In this document: positions 49,294 to 59,208 of the stretch, one piece after another
How positions within the stretch are numbered: position 1 is the stretch's first letter
Layout of the letters: each line of letters starts with the position of its first letter
From: Ramlibacter cellulosilyticus
GTDB taxonomy: Bacteria > Pseudomonadota > Gammaproteobacteria > Burkholderiales > Burkholderiaceae_C
Reading direction: 5' to 3'
Assembly: GCF_014297465.1 (NCBI RefSeq)
Contig: NZ_JACORT010000001.1
Location: 682,001-746,000 of the forward strand
DNA length: 64,000 nucleotides
Program-made: the position numbers and the translations under genes
The notes under the pieces: model-generated
Told to the model about the DNA's origin: nothing
Databases searched by the model: none
Seen by the model: only the letters and a program-made list of their open reading frames with translations

Positions 49294-49415
49294 CGGGGAT
49301 TCGGCATCGCGCGGCGCGATGGCGAACAGGGATTTTCCCAAAGAAGAGGGGTTCTTGCCATCGCGGTTCGCGATGCCCCTCGATCCCGCCCGGGCACGCC
49401 CCGGACGCCACGCCG

Positions 49416-49454
49416 GTGTTGCGTTCTGGAGCGCGCGACACGTTCCGCGGGAGC
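49416..49454. promoter_or_regulatory. candidate activator-binding region upstream of the PQQ dehydrogenase
   Basis: Two inverted repeats: GTGTTGCG-N10-CGCGACAC (49416-49441, one mismatch) and GTTCC-GCG-GGAGC (49442-49454, one mismatch). The second is centred 70-71 bp upstream of the -24 GG, the same distance as the palindrome before the aldehyde dehydrogenase promoter. Binding by the AcoR-like protein is inference. Confidence 0.35.
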
Positions 49455-49516
49455 AGCGCGGGGCGTTGCCTAGTGGTTCACCCGCAGCGGGGGGCCTGCC
49501 CGCGGCCCCGGGCCAC

Positions 49517-49532
49517 TGGCATACGGCTTGCC
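49517..49532 (+). promoter_or_regulatory. sigma-54 promoter of the alcohol dehydrogenase operon
   Basis: TGGCAT-N5-TTGC (49517-49531) fits the -24/-12 pattern TGGCAC-N5-TTGC with a single change, with GG and GC at the required spacing. It ends 49 bases before the ATG. Confidence 0.75.
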
Positions 49533-49580
49533 CTGGAGGGTACGCGGTCCCCCGGCCGCGTCCACCCACGAGGAGACCCC

Positions 49581-51317
49581 ATGCGCTTCCACGCCCTTTC
49601 CCTGGCTGCCGTGCTGGCAGCCACCACCCTGGCGGCCCCGGCCGTCGTCACCGACCGCATGATCCGCGAGGACGCCACCAGCACCGGTGACGTGCTGAGC
49701 TGGGGCCTCGGCACCCAGGGCCAGCGCTACTCGCCCCTGAAGCAGGTGAACGCCGGCAACGTGCGGCGCCTGGTCCCGGCCTGGGGCTTCTCCTTCGGCG
49801 GGGAGAAGCAGCGCGGCCAGGAATCGCAGCCCGTGATCCATGGCGGCAGGATGTTCGTCACCGCCTCGTACTCCCGGCTGTTCGCGCTGGACGCGGCCAC
49901 CGGCCGCAAGCTGTGGAAATACGAGCATCGCCTGCCCGAGGGCATCATGCCCTGCTGCGACGTCGTGAACCGCGGCGCCGCGCTCTACGACGACCTCGTC
50001 ATCTTCAGCACCCTCGACGCGCAGCTCGTGGCGCTGAAGCAGGACACCGGCGAGCTGGCGTGGAAGGAAAAGATCGACGACTACGCCGCCGGCTACTCCA
50101 CCACCGCCGCGCCCCTCATTGCGGAGGGGCTGGTGCTCACGGGCGTGTCGGGTGGCGAGTTCGGCGTCGTGGGCCGCGTGGAAGCGCGCAATGCGAAGAC
50201 CGGCGAGCTCGTGTGGGTGCGGCCCACGGTCGAAGGCCACATGGGCTACACCTACGACGCGGACGGCAACCGCAAGGAGTCCGGCGTGTCCGGCACGGCG
50301 GGCCGCACCTGGCCCGGCGACCTGTGGAAGACCGGCGGCGCGGCCACGTGGCTGGGCGGCACCTACGACCCGAAGACCGGCCTGGCCTACTTCGGCACCG
50401 GCAACCCCTCGCCCTGGAACAGCCACCTGCGCCAGGGCGACAACCTGTTCTCCTGTTCCACGGTCGCCATCGACGTGAAGACGGGCCAGATCCGCTGGCA
50501 CTACCAGGGCACGCCCAACGACGGCTGGGACTTCGACGGCGTGAACGAATTCGTCACCTACGACGCGGGCGGCCGCCGCCTCGGCGGCAAGGCCGACCGC
50601 AACGGCTTCTTCTACGTGCTGGATGCCGTCACCGGCAAGCTGGAGAACGCCTTCCCCTTCGTGCGCAAGATCACCTGGGCCACCGGCGTGGACCTGAAGA
50701 CGGGGCGGCCGAACTTCGTGCCGGAGAACCGGCCCGGCGACCCGACCGCGGGCGACGGCAAGAAGGGCAGCTCCGTGTTCGCCGCGCCCTCGTTCCTGGG
50801 CGGCAAGAACCAGATGCCCATGGCCTACAGCCCCGACACCGGCTGGTTCTACGTGCCCGCCAACGAATGGGGCATGGAGATCTGGAACGAGCCGGTCGCG
50901 TACAAGAAGGGCGCGGCCTACCTCGGCGCCGGCTTCACCATCAAGCCCACCAACGAGGACTACATCGGCGCGCTGCGCGCGGTGGACCCGAAGAGCGGCC
51001 GCATCGTCTGGGAAGTGAAGAACAACGCGCCCCTGTGGGGCGGCGTGCTCACCACCGGCGGCAACCTCGTGTTCTGGGGCACGCCCGAGGGCTACCTGCA
51101 GGCCGCCGACGCGAAGACCGGCAAGGTGCTGTGGCAGTTCCAGACCGGCTCCGGCGTGGTCGCGCCGCCCGTCACGTGGGAGCAGGGCGGCGTGCAGTAC
51201 GTCGCCGTGGTGTCCGGCTGGGGCGGCGCCGTGCCGCTGTGGGGCGGCGAGGTCGCCAGGAAGGTGAACTACCTCGAGCAGGGCGGGATGGTCTGGGTGT
51301 TCCGCCTCCCCCGCTAG
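49581..51317 (+). CDS. PQQ-dependent alcohol dehydrogenase, predicted lanthanide type (XoxF/ExaF/PedH-like)
   Basis: A 578-residue periplasmic quinoprotein. Signal peptide to about residue 19; then an eight-bladed propeller with the vicinal Cys125-Cys126 (MPCCDVV) that covers PQQ, and the catalytic Asp317 in GWDFDGVNE. Asp319, two residues on, is the residue that coordinates a lanthanide in XoxF, ExaF and PedH; calcium enzymes have a small residue there. Length (about 580) fits ExaF/PedH or XoxF; the substrate (methanol, ethanol or others) cannot be read off. GAGGAG precedes the ATG. Confidence 0.9.
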   Translation: MRFHALSLAAVLAATTLAAPAVVTDRMIREDATSTGDVLSWGLGTQGQRYSPLKQVNAGNVRRLVPAWGFSFGGEKQRGQESQPVIHGGRMFVTASYSRLFALDAATGRKLWKYEHRLPEGIMPCCDVVNRGAALYDDLVIFSTLDAQLVALKQDTGELAWKEKIDDYAAGYSTTAAPLIAEGLVLTGVSGGEFGVVGRVEARNAKTGELVWVRPTVEGHMGYTYDADGNRKESGVSGTAGRTWPGDLWKTGGAATWLGGTYDPKTGLAYFGTGNPSPWNSHLRQGDNLFSCSTVAIDVKTGQIRWHYQGTPNDGWDFDGVNEFVTYDAGGRRLGGKADRNGFFYVLDAVTGKLENAFPFVRKITWATGVDLKTGRPNFVPENRPGDPTAGDGKKGSSVFAAPSFLGGKNQMPMAYSPDTGWFYVPANEWGMEIWNEPVAYKKGAAYLGAGFTIKPTNEDYIGALRAVDPKSGRIVWEVKNNAPLWGGVLTTGGNLVFWGTPEGYLQAADAKTGKVLWQFQTGSGVVAPPVTWEQGGVQYVAVVSGWGGAVPLWGGEVARKVNYLEQGGMVWVFRLPR

Positions 51318-51363
51318 TGGCCCCCGAATCCCCCGACTTTCGACATTCCTCCAGGAGAGCGAC

Positions 51364-51834
51364 ATGAGCAAGCCCTTTTTCCTTCAAGCCGCGATCGCGG
51401 CCGGCGTCCTCCTCGCCGCCGGCGCCGCGCTGGCGCACGGCGACGTCACGCCGCAGGCCGTCGACACGCGCGGGCTCCCTGCGCTGGGCGCCGACTGGCG
51501 CGACGAGAACCCCTACCGCGCCAACGCGGACGCGGTGCGCATCGGCAGTTCCGCCTTCAACCAGAACTGCGCGCGCTGCCACGGCCTGGAGGCGATCTCC
51601 GGCGGCATTGCCCCGGACCTGCGCCGCCTGGACAACGACTGTGCCGCGCAGCGCGACGCCCGCAAGAAGGCGGCGTGCGCGAAGGAGAACGACCAGTACT
51701 TCACCACCGCCGTGCGCAACGGCCGCAGCCGCAATGGCGCGGTGTACATGCCGCCCTTCTCCGGCGTCCTGAGCCAGGAGGCGGTGTGGGCGATCAAGAG
51801 CTACCTGGAAACGCGCCGGGAGAAGCCGCTGTGA
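51364..51834 (+). CDS. periplasmic cytochrome c (XoxG/PedF-like)
   Basis: A 156-residue exported protein with signal peptide (AAGAALA) and a single haem site CARCH at about residues 70-74, with the axial Met in VYMPPFSG. In such operons the cytochrome takes electrons from the PQQ enzyme. Four other Cys (two in NDCAAQRDARKKAAC) may form a disulfide. An AGGAGA leader precedes the ATG; its stop overlaps the next GTG. Confidence 0.9.
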   Translation: MSKPFFLQAAIAAGVLLAAGAALAHGDVTPQAVDTRGLPALGADWRDENPYRANADAVRIGSSAFNQNCARCHGLEAISGGIAPDLRRLDNDCAAQRDARKKAACAKENDQYFTTAVRNGRSRNGAVYMPPFSGVLSQEAVWAIKSYLETRREKPL

Positions 51835-52652
51835 GGCGCGCGTTCCTGAAGCGCGGCGTCGCGGCGGCGCTCGCCTTCGCCCTGCCGGCCGTGCATGCCG
51901 GCGGCTGGCAGGGCATCCGCCAGCGCGGCAGCCTGCAGGTGGCGCTCTACCAGGAGATGCCGCCCTTCCACGCACAGGGCCGCGGCATCGACGTGGACCT
52001 GGCGCGCGCGCTCGCCGCGCAACTGGGCCTCGGCTTCTCCGCCTTGCCCTTCGCGGCCGGCGAGAACATGGGCGACGACCTGCGCAACGCGGTGTGGAAG
52101 GGCCACTACCTCGGATGGGGCCCGGCCGACGTGCTGCTGCACGTGCCCGTCGACGCGCCGCTGATGCGCGCCACCCCGCAGGTGCGGATCGTCGCGCCCT
52201 ATTACCGCGAGCGGGTGGCGGTCGCGTTCGATCGGCAGCGGCTGCCCGCGCTGGAGTCGCTCGCAGCGCTGCGCGGGCAGCCCATCGCGGTCGCGGGCCT
52301 GTCGCTTGCGGGCTGGTTGATGCTCGGTGCCGAAGGCGGGCTGCTGCGCGAGCAATTGCAGACGCACCTGCCGCACGGCGTGGCCGCGGCAGAGGCACTG
52401 CAGCGCGGCGAGGTGGCGGCCGCCGCGGGCCTGGCGTCCGAACTGGAGTCGGTGCTCGCGGGCGACGCGCGCTTCGCGCTGCAGCCGCTGCCCGCGCCGC
52501 GCGCGCCGCGCGATGGCTGGGCCGTGGGCTGCGCCGTGCGCAAGGACGCGGACGAACTCGCCGCGGCCCTGCAGCAGGGGATGCAGTCCTTGCAGGCGAG
52601 CGGGGAGCTGCAGGCGATCTTCCGGGCGCACCGCGTCGAGCCGCGACTGTAG
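51831..52652 (+). CDS. periplasmic binding protein of the XoxJ/MxaJ type
   Basis: A 273-residue family-3 solute-binding protein with a signal peptide (FALPAVHA) and the typical RGSLQVALYQEMPPFH start. No ABC permease or ATPase gene is nearby. Proteins of this type encoded beside methanol or ethanol quinoproteins (MxaJ, XoxJ, PedG) help the dehydrogenase mature; that role is favoured here by context. The start is GTG overlapping the cytochrome stop. Confidence 0.85.
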   Translation: MRRAFLKRGVAAALAFALPAVHAGGWQGIRQRGSLQVALYQEMPPFHAQGRGIDVDLARALAAQLGLGFSALPFAAGENMGDDLRNAVWKGHYLGWGPADVLLHVPVDAPLMRATPQVRIVAPYYRERVAVAFDRQRLPALESLAALRGQPIAVAGLSLAGWLMLGAEGGLLREQLQTHLPHGVAAAEALQRGEVAAAAGLASELESVLAGDARFALQPLPAPRAPRDGWAVGCAVRKDADELAAALQQGMQSLQASGELQAIFRAHRVEPRL

Positions 52653-52683
52653 GCTGGGTTGCGGGCGACGCCCGCACCCCAGC
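52653..52683. repeat. extragenic hairpin at a convergent junction
   Basis: GCTGGGTT-GCGGGC-GAC-GCCCGC-ACCCCAGC: near-perfect stem with a 3-base loop, starting on the base after the binding-protein stop codon. The TAGGCTGGGTT start is shared with the larger inverted repeat at 40346-40429. It could end transcription from both sides. Confidence 0.8.
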
Positions 52684-52694
52684 TCGCGCCGGCC

Positions 52695-54680
52695 TCAGGA
52701 GGGCTCGCCATCCCCCCACCGCAGGCGCCGATAGATCGTGTTCCGGCTGATTCCCAGCTTCTTCGCCGCGACCGAGATGTTGCCGCCTGCTTCCTCCAGC
52801 GCGCGCCGGATCGTCGCGAGCTGCAGGTCTTCCAGCGTGCCACGCGAGGAGGCCGCCGTTTCCGGCAAGGCCCGCTGCGCATCCTCCAGGAAATCGTCGG
52901 AGAGGTGCTCGCGCGTGATCGTGCGTTCGCCGCCCGCCATCACCGCCGCCGTGCGCAGCACGTTGGCGAGCTGGCGGATGTTGCCCGGCCACCGGTAGGC
53001 CTGCAGCAGCGCGGCCACTTCCTCGTGCAGGGCGAGCGGCCGCCCCTCGGTTTCCGCGCGCAGGATCTTCTGCACGATCACCATGAGGTCGCTGCGCTCC
53101 CGCAATGCAGGCAGCTTCACGACGAGCCCGTTGAGGCGGTAGTACAGGTCCTGGCGGAAGGTACCGGCCGCGATCATGGCCGACAGGTCGCGGTGCGTGG
53201 CGCTCACCACCGCCACGTCCACCGGCAGCGAGCGCGTGGAACCCAGGGGCGTCACCTGCCGCTCCTGCAGCACGCGCAGCAGCCGCGCCTGCAGCGCCAG
53301 CGGCATGTCGCCGATCTCGTCGAGGAACAGCGTGCCACCGTGGGCCTGCACGATCTTGCCCGGGGCGCCCTTGCGCCGCGCGCCGGTGAAGGCGCCGTCC
53401 TCGTAGCCGAACAGCTCCGACTCGATCAGGTTCTCGGGGATGGAAGCGCAGTTCACCGCCACGAAGGGCTGCCGGGAGCGGGCGGAATCGTGGTGGATCG
53501 CGCGCGCGAGCAGTTCCTTGCCGGTGCCGGTTTCGCCCAGCACCAGGATCGAGATGTCGCGGTCCAGCACGCGGCGCACCTTGGCCACGACGGCTTCCAT
53601 CTGGGCGTCGCCCGTGCGCAGGTAGTGCAGGCCCGAGATCCCGCTGTTGCCCTGCGCGGGCGCGCGCAGGCCGACGGCCGCGGCGTAGAGGCTGCCTGCG
53701 GCCGCGACGGGTGGGGCGATGTCCAGCGGTGCCTGCGCCTGCGCCTGCGGCGCGCCCAGCGCCTGCCACGCCGGCCAGCTGAAGGCCGCGCGCATGTGCA
53801 GCGTGCGGCCGTCGGGCAGGTTCAGCACCATCGGCGGCGCGATCGGCGAGCGGAAGTGGTCGACGATGGCGCCGACCGCCACGCCGAACAGCGACAGCGT
53901 GCTCTGCATGCGCAAGGCCGCGCCGCTGCAGTGCAGCTGCTCCAGCGCGCTGCGGTTGGCGCCCTGCAGGCGGCCATCGTGGTCGACGGCGACGATGCCT
54001 TCCATCAAGGTGCCGATGAACTCCGGCCGGCCGTGGAAGTGCAGGCGCAGCCCGTTGCGGAAATCGTCCGAGAGCCAGTGGTTCTCGATCATGCGGGCCG
54101 ACATCTTCACCAGGCCCAGCGTGTGCAGGTGGTACGAGTGGTGCTCGCCCGAGACGTCCAGCACGCCCAGCAGGTTGCCGCGCGGGTCCAGGATGGGCGC
54201 CGCGGAGCAGGTGAGGAAGCCGTTCGCGTGGATGAAGTGCTCGCCCGCGTGGACGACGGTGGGGGCTTCGTTGACGAGCGCGGTGCCGATCGCATTGGTG
54301 CCCTTGCTCGCCTCGGACCAGTTGGCACCGGGCGCGAGGGCCACGCGCGATGCGCGCTGCAGGAAGTCGTCGTGGCCGACCGAGTGCAGCACGGTGCCCT
54401 GCGCGTCGGTGAGCACCACCATGCTCTGCGTCGCCATGATCTGCTCCAGCAGGATCTCCATGAGCGGCGCGGCATGCAGGTGCAGGCGCAGGTTGCGCTC
54501 CCGCGCCGCGGCCAGCTCGGCGCGTGCCACGCGCGCGTGCTCGGGGCGGTCGCGGCGCGACAGGCCCAGCGCCTCGCAGCGTTCGTGCGAGCGCGAGATC
54601 GCCTCCACGTGCTGCGGCTCGGCGATCGGGAGCGTGCCGGAGGCGACGGGGCCCTCGCGGGCCAGGGGCATGGCGGTCAT
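52695..54680 (-). CDS. AcoR-like sigma-54-dependent activator
   Basis: A 661-residue enhancer-binding protein. N-terminal GAF-type sensor (about residues 75-230, [12 protein letters not shown] and FLTCSAAPI), an AAA+ domain with GETGTGKE, the sigma-54 contact loop GAFTGA intact and the Walker [12 protein letters not shown], and a C-terminal Fis-type HTH ([22 protein letters not shown] in part). AcoR-type proteins answer to alcohols, aldehydes or acetoin. Both flanking operons have sigma-54 promoters, so it is the likely activator of both. GGAAAGGA precedes the ATG. Confidence 0.93.
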   Translation of the reverse strand: MTAMPLAREGPVASGTLPIAEPQHVEAISRSHERCEALGLSRRDRPEHARVARAELAAARERNLRLHLHAAPLMEILLEQIMATQSMVVLTDAQGTVLHSVGHDDFLQRASRVALAPGANWSEASKGTNAIGTALVNEAPTVVHAGEHFIHANGFLTCSAAPILDPRGNLLGVLDVSGEHHSYHLHTLGLVKMSARMIENHWLSDDFRNGLRLHFHGRPEFIGTLMEGIVAVDHDGRLQGANRSALEQLHCSGAALRMQSTLSLFGVAVGAIVDHFRSPIAPPMVLNLPDGRTLHMRAAFSWPAWQALGAPQAQAQAPLDIAPPVAAAGSLYAAAVGLRAPAQGNSGISGLHYLRTGDAQMEAVVAKVRRVLDRDISILVLGETGTGKELLARAIHHDSARSRQPFVAVNCASIPENLIESELFGYEDGAFTGARRKGAPGKIVQAHGGTLFLDEIGDMPLALQARLLRVLQERQVTPLGSTRSLPVDVAVVSATHRDLSAMIAAGTFRQDLYYRLNGLVVKLPALRERSDLMVIVQKILRAETEGRPLALHEEVAALLQAYRWPGNIRQLANVLRTAAVMAGGERTITREHLSDDFLEDAQRALPETAASSRGTLEDLQLATIRRALEEAGGNISVAAKKLGISRNTIYRRLRWGDGEPS

Positions 54681-54810
54681 GGGACGCGTCCTTTCCGGAT
54701 GCTTGCACTGTCGCCGCTGCGCGCGCCGGCGGCATCGCGGGATTCCCTGCCCGCCGCACGCGGCGCGGCCCGCGGAGTGCTCCAAAGTGACACAGTCCGC
54801 GGGCCGGCGC

Positions 54811-54824
54811 TTGATCCCCGTCAA
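54811..54824. promoter_or_regulatory. FNR/DNR-type box
   Basis: TTGAT-CCCC-GTCAA fits the FNR/ANR/DNR/FixK palindrome TTGAT-N4-RTCAA. It lies between the aldehyde dehydrogenase stop and the AcoR-like gene, 131 bases upstream of the latter. No clear -10 at the matching distance was found, and it is partly inside the hairpin CCCCG-TCAAC-CGGGG. Confidence 0.35.
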
Positions 54825-54837
54825 CCGGGGCGCAGGC

Positions 54838-56358
<1,521 letters not shown>

Positions 56359-56412
56359 GAATTTCTCTCCAGGTTGCGCCCATCGGGATCGAAGGTGCTG
56401 CGGCTTCGTCAT

Positions 56413-56428
56413 TGCGAAGCGCGTGCCA
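56413..56428 (-). promoter_or_regulatory. sigma-54 promoter of the aldehyde dehydrogenase gene
   Basis: On the minus strand TGGCACG-CGCT-TCGCA: the -24 half is perfect and the -12 half differs by one base from TTGCA, with correct GG/GC spacing. The expected start of transcription is near 56401, about 43 bases before the ATG. Confidence 0.72.
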
Positions 56429-56488
56429 GCGCCGGGCATGGCCGCCAGGGGCGATTTGCGCGGGCTAGTACGGAGGAGACGCGGGAGA

Positions 56489-56507
56489 CTGTTCCGTCGC
56501 GGAACAG
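56489..56507. promoter_or_regulatory. palindromic upstream activator site
   Basis: CTGTTCC-GTCGC-GGAACAG is a perfect 7+7 inverted repeat centred about 71 bp upstream of the -24 GG of the aldehyde dehydrogenase promoter. It is a probable binding site of the AcoR-like activator. Confidence 0.55.
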
Positions 56508-56538
56508 CAGGGGAGGACAGCGCGGAGCAATGATTTCA

Positions 56539-56640
56539 GAACGCAGAGGTCGCAAAGGTGCGCAGAGGTCGCAGAGAAGACCTGGAGCGCCCTCGGCTGT
56601 TCTCTGCGACCTCTGCGCAACCTCTGCGACTTCTGCGTTC
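56539..56640. repeat. 102-bp extragenic palindrome with phased CGCA units
   Basis: Left arm CGCA cores spaced 9, 10, 9; right arm TGCG cores spaced 9, 11, 9. Sequence is nearly the same as the element at 16551-16647 (GAACGCAGAGGTCGCA start, mirrored end). It lies between the aldehyde dehydrogenase control region and the end of the MFS gene. The 363-bp gap 56359-56721 is fully accounted for by promoter, activator site, this element and a terminator. Confidence 0.9.
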
Positions 56641-56677
56641 TTCTGCCCGAACCCGCGCGGCGCTCGGTGAAGCGCCC

Positions 56678-56704
56678 AAAAAAAAGCCGCCCCGAGGGCG
56701 GCTT
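56678..56704 (-). terminator. rho-independent terminator after the MFS gene
   Basis: On the minus strand AAGCCGCCC / GGGCGGCTT with a 3-base loop is followed by a run of eight T. It lies 18 bases after the MFS stop. Confidence 0.92.
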
Positions 56705-56721
56705 CCGGAACCACGACCGGC

Positions 56722-58065
56722 TCAATCCCGCAGCGACAGCCACCGGTTCGTCCGCAGCGCCAGCAGCGTGCACACGGCGCCCGACAGCAGGTACAGGCTC
56801 ACCGCCACCAGCCCGAAGTGGGCCGAGAGGTACAGCGCGACCAGCGGGGCGAAGGCCGCGCCGATGAGCCATGCCAGGTCCGTGGTGAGGGCAGAGCCGG
56901 TGTAGCGGAACGACGGCAGGAAGTTGCCCGCCACGGCGCCCGCGGACTGGCCGTACGACAGGCCCAGCAGCACGAAGCCGGCGAGGATGAAGGCGTCCTG
57001 GCCGATGCTGCCGCCGCCCAGCAGCCAGGGCGTCGCGAGGCTGAAGACGCCGATGGCGATGGCGAGCGTGCCCAGGGTGTTGCGGCGACCGAAGCGGTCG
57101 GCGAGCCAGCCGGAAGCCAGCATGGCGAGGCCCGCCAGCACGGCGCCCACGAGTTCGACGGCGAGGAACTGGCTGATCTCCTGCTCGGAGTACAGCATGA
57201 CCCACGACAGCGGGAAGACGGTGACCAGGTGGAACAGCGCGTAGGAAGCGAGCGCCGCGAATGCGCCGATCACGACATTGTGGCCTTGCTGCCTGAAGAG
57301 CTCGCGCGTGTCGCAGGGCTCCAGCTCGTTGGCCTGCAGTTCGCGCTCGTATTCGTGCGTCACCACCAGGCGCAGGCGGGCGAAGAGCGCCACCACGTTG
57401 ATCGCGAAGGCGGCGAAGAAGGGGAAGCGCCAGCCCCACTCGTGGAAGTCGGTGGTGGACAGGTTGCCCCAGAGGTAGGCGAACAGGCCGCAGGCCACCA
57501 GGAAGCCGAGGGGCGCGCCCAGCTGGCCCAGCATGGCGTACCAGCCACGCTTGCCTTCCGGCGCGTTCAGGGCGAGCAGCGAAGGCAGGCCGTCCCAGGA
57601 CCCGCCCAGCGCCAGCCCCTGCCCGATGCGGCAGGCCACCAGCAACCCGATGGCCGCCGCACCCGCAGCGCCGTAGGACGGCAGCAGCGCGATGCCCACC
57701 GTGGAACTTCCGAGCAGGAAGAGGGCGACCGTCAGCTTGGCGCCGCGGCCGAAGCGGCGCTGCAGCGCCATCCCGAGCAGGGTGCCGACCGGGCGCACCA
57801 CGAAGGCCAGCGCCAGCAGCGCGAAGGCCCAGAGGATGCCCTCGAAGCGCCCGGCGAACGGGAAGAACACCGCGGGGAACACCAGCACCGAGGCGATGCC
57901 GTAGACGAAGAAGTCGAAGTATTCCGAGGCCCGGCCGACCACCACGCCTACCGCGATGTCGCCGGGGGCGACCTTGGCGGCTTCGCTGGAGTTCTCGGGG
58001 TTCGCGCCGTGGGCGCCGGTGAGGGGGGAAGGGAAGGGGAGGGAAGCGCTGGAAACGGAGGTCAT
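56722..58065 (-). CDS. MFS transporter (metabolite:proton symporter-like)
   Basis: A 447-residue membrane protein with about 12 helices. The motif GRASEYFDFFVYGIAS near residue 44 and the loop motif ADRFGRRNTLG in the second half are typical of the MHS (sugar/organic acid:H+ symporter) group. The first 30 residues are a Ser/Pro-rich tail, so a later start is possible. The substrate is unknown. It diverges from cyoA with an 87-bp gap. Confidence 0.88.
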   Translation of the reverse strand: MTSVSSASLPFPSPLTGAHGANPENSSEAAKVAPGDIAVGVVVGRASEYFDFFVYGIASVLVFPAVFFPFAGRFEGILWAFALLALAFVVRPVGTLLGMALQRRFGRGAKLTVALFLLGSSTVGIALLPSYGAAGAAAIGLLVACRIGQGLALGGSWDGLPSLLALNAPEGKRGWYAMLGQLGAPLGFLVACGLFAYLWGNLSTTDFHEWGWRFPFFAAFAINVVALFARLRLVVTHEYERELQANELEPCDTRELFRQQGHNVVIGAFAALASYALFHLVTVFPLSWVMLYSEQEISQFLAVELVGAVLAGLAMLASGWLADRFGRRNTLGTLAIAIGVFSLATPWLLGGGSIGQDAFILAGFVLLGLSYGQSAGAVAGNFLPSFRYTGSALTTDLAWLIGAAFAPLVALYLSAHFGLVAVSLYLLSGAVCTLLALRTNRWLSLRD

Positions 58066-58121
58066 CGAGGCGAAACGGAGCGGGGAAGCTGGAAACCGGG
58101 AGCCGGGCGGGACGACGGGTG

Positions 58122-58153
58122 GGACAAAATGTCCAATGTTTGATCTGGCTCAA
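58122..58153. promoter_or_regulatory. palindromes upstream of the quinol oxidase operon
   Basis: GGACA-AAA-TGTCC (58122-58134) is a perfect inverted repeat; TTGAT-CTGG-CTCAA (58140-58153) is one base off an FNR-type box and reaches the first base of the cyoA start codon. They lie in the 87-bp gap that must also hold the promoters of the divergent MFS gene. Function is inference. Confidence 0.35.
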
Positions 58154-59205
58154 TGAGGATACATTCGCGACCGAAACGCAATCAGCGTTTTCCCCAGCGT
58201 CTTGTCATCCTGATGTCCCTCTCCTCCCTGATCGTCATGAAGCCCCACGGCGACATCGCCGTGCAACAGGCGCAGCTGATCGTCACGTCGACCTTCCTGA
58301 TGCTGCTGATCATCGTGCCGGTGATCGCCCTGACCCTGTTCTTCGCGTACAAGTACCGCCAGTCCAACACCAAGGCGACCTACACGCCGGACTGGGACCA
58401 CTCCACCAAGCTGGAACTGGTGATCTGGGGCGTGCCGCTCCTGATCATCATCGCCCTGGGCGCGATCACCTGGATCAGCACCCACAAGCTGGACCCCTTC
58501 CGCCCGCTCGATCGCATCGACGCGCAGCGCCCGGTGCCCGCCGGCACGCAGCCCCTGGTGGTGAACGTGGTCGCCATGGACTGGAAGTGGCTGTTCCTGT
58601 ACCCGGAACAGGGCATCGCCACGGTGAACGAGCTGGCGCTGCCGGTGGACCGTCCCGTGGAATTCCGCATGACCGCGTCGACGGTGATGAACACCTTCTA
58701 CGTGCCCGCCATGGCCGGCATGGTCTACGCCATGCCCGGCATGCAGACCAAGCTGAACGCGGTCATGAACAAGACCGGCACGTACGAAGGCCTGTCCGCC
58801 AACTACAGCGGCGCCGGCTTCTCGGACATGCGCTTCAAGGTCCTGAGCCTCACGGACGGTGACTTCGAGGCCTGGGTGGCCAACAACCAGAAGGGCGGCG
58901 AGGTCCTCGGCCGCGCCAGCTACCTGCAGCTGGAAAAGCCGAGCCACAAGGACCCCGTGCGCCGCTACGCGAAGGTGGAAGACGGCCTGTACGAAGCCGT
59001 CCTGAACCGCTGCGTGGACGGCCAGAAGATGTGCGCCCACCAGATGATGGCCATCGACGCCGCCGGTGGCCTGGGCAAGGGCAACGTGGACGGCGTGCTG
59101 CGCCAGTCCACGGGCCGGGGCGACCGCTCCGTCGTCGCCGCCCTCTGCACCCCCGACAACCCGCTGGGCCTGCCGCGCCCCGACGCCGCCGCCGCGGCGC
59201 AATAA
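58153..59205 (+). CDS. cyoA: cytochrome bo-type quinol oxidase subunit II
   Basis: A 350-residue subunit with a basic N-terminal signal segment, two membrane helices (about residues 43-66 and 86-107) and a periplasmic cupredoxin domain. The copper-A ligands of cytochrome c oxidases are absent, as in quinol oxidases; MDWKWLFLYPEQGIATVNELALP (in part) and MAGMVYAMPGMQT are CyoA-like. At the place of the E. coli lipid-carrying Cys there is LMSLSSLIVM, without Cys. A start at 58213 would remove the signal segment and is less likely. cyoB follows after 3 bases. Confidence 0.93.
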   Translation: MRIHSRPKRNQRFPQRLVILMSLSSLIVMKPHGDIAVQQAQLIVTSTFLMLLIIVPVIALTLFFAYKYRQSNTKATYTPDWDHSTKLELVIWGVPLLIIIALGAITWISTHKLDPFRPLDRIDAQRPVPAGTQPLVVNVVAMDWKWLFLYPEQGIATVNELALPVDRPVEFRMTASTVMNTFYVPAMAGMVYAMPGMQTKLNAVMNKTGTYEGLSANYSGAGFSDMRFKVLSLTDGDFEAWVANNQKGGEVLGRASYLQLEKPSHKDPVRRYAKVEDGLYEAVLNRCVDGQKMCAHQMMAIDAAGGLGKGNVDGVLRQSTGRGDRSVVAALCTPDNPLGLPRPDAAAAAQ

Positions 59206-59208
59206 GCC

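Noticed and set aside
51831..52652. Substrate-binding part of an ABC amino-acid transporter
   Set aside because: No permease or ATPase gene is near, and the place after a PQQ dehydrogenase and cytochrome fits XoxJ/MxaJ-type proteins.
51172..54759. Minus-strand open frame of about 1200 codons overlapping the cytochrome, binding protein and activator genes
   Set aside because: Arg/Ala/Pro-rich, no motif, and out of frame with the well-supported activator gene.
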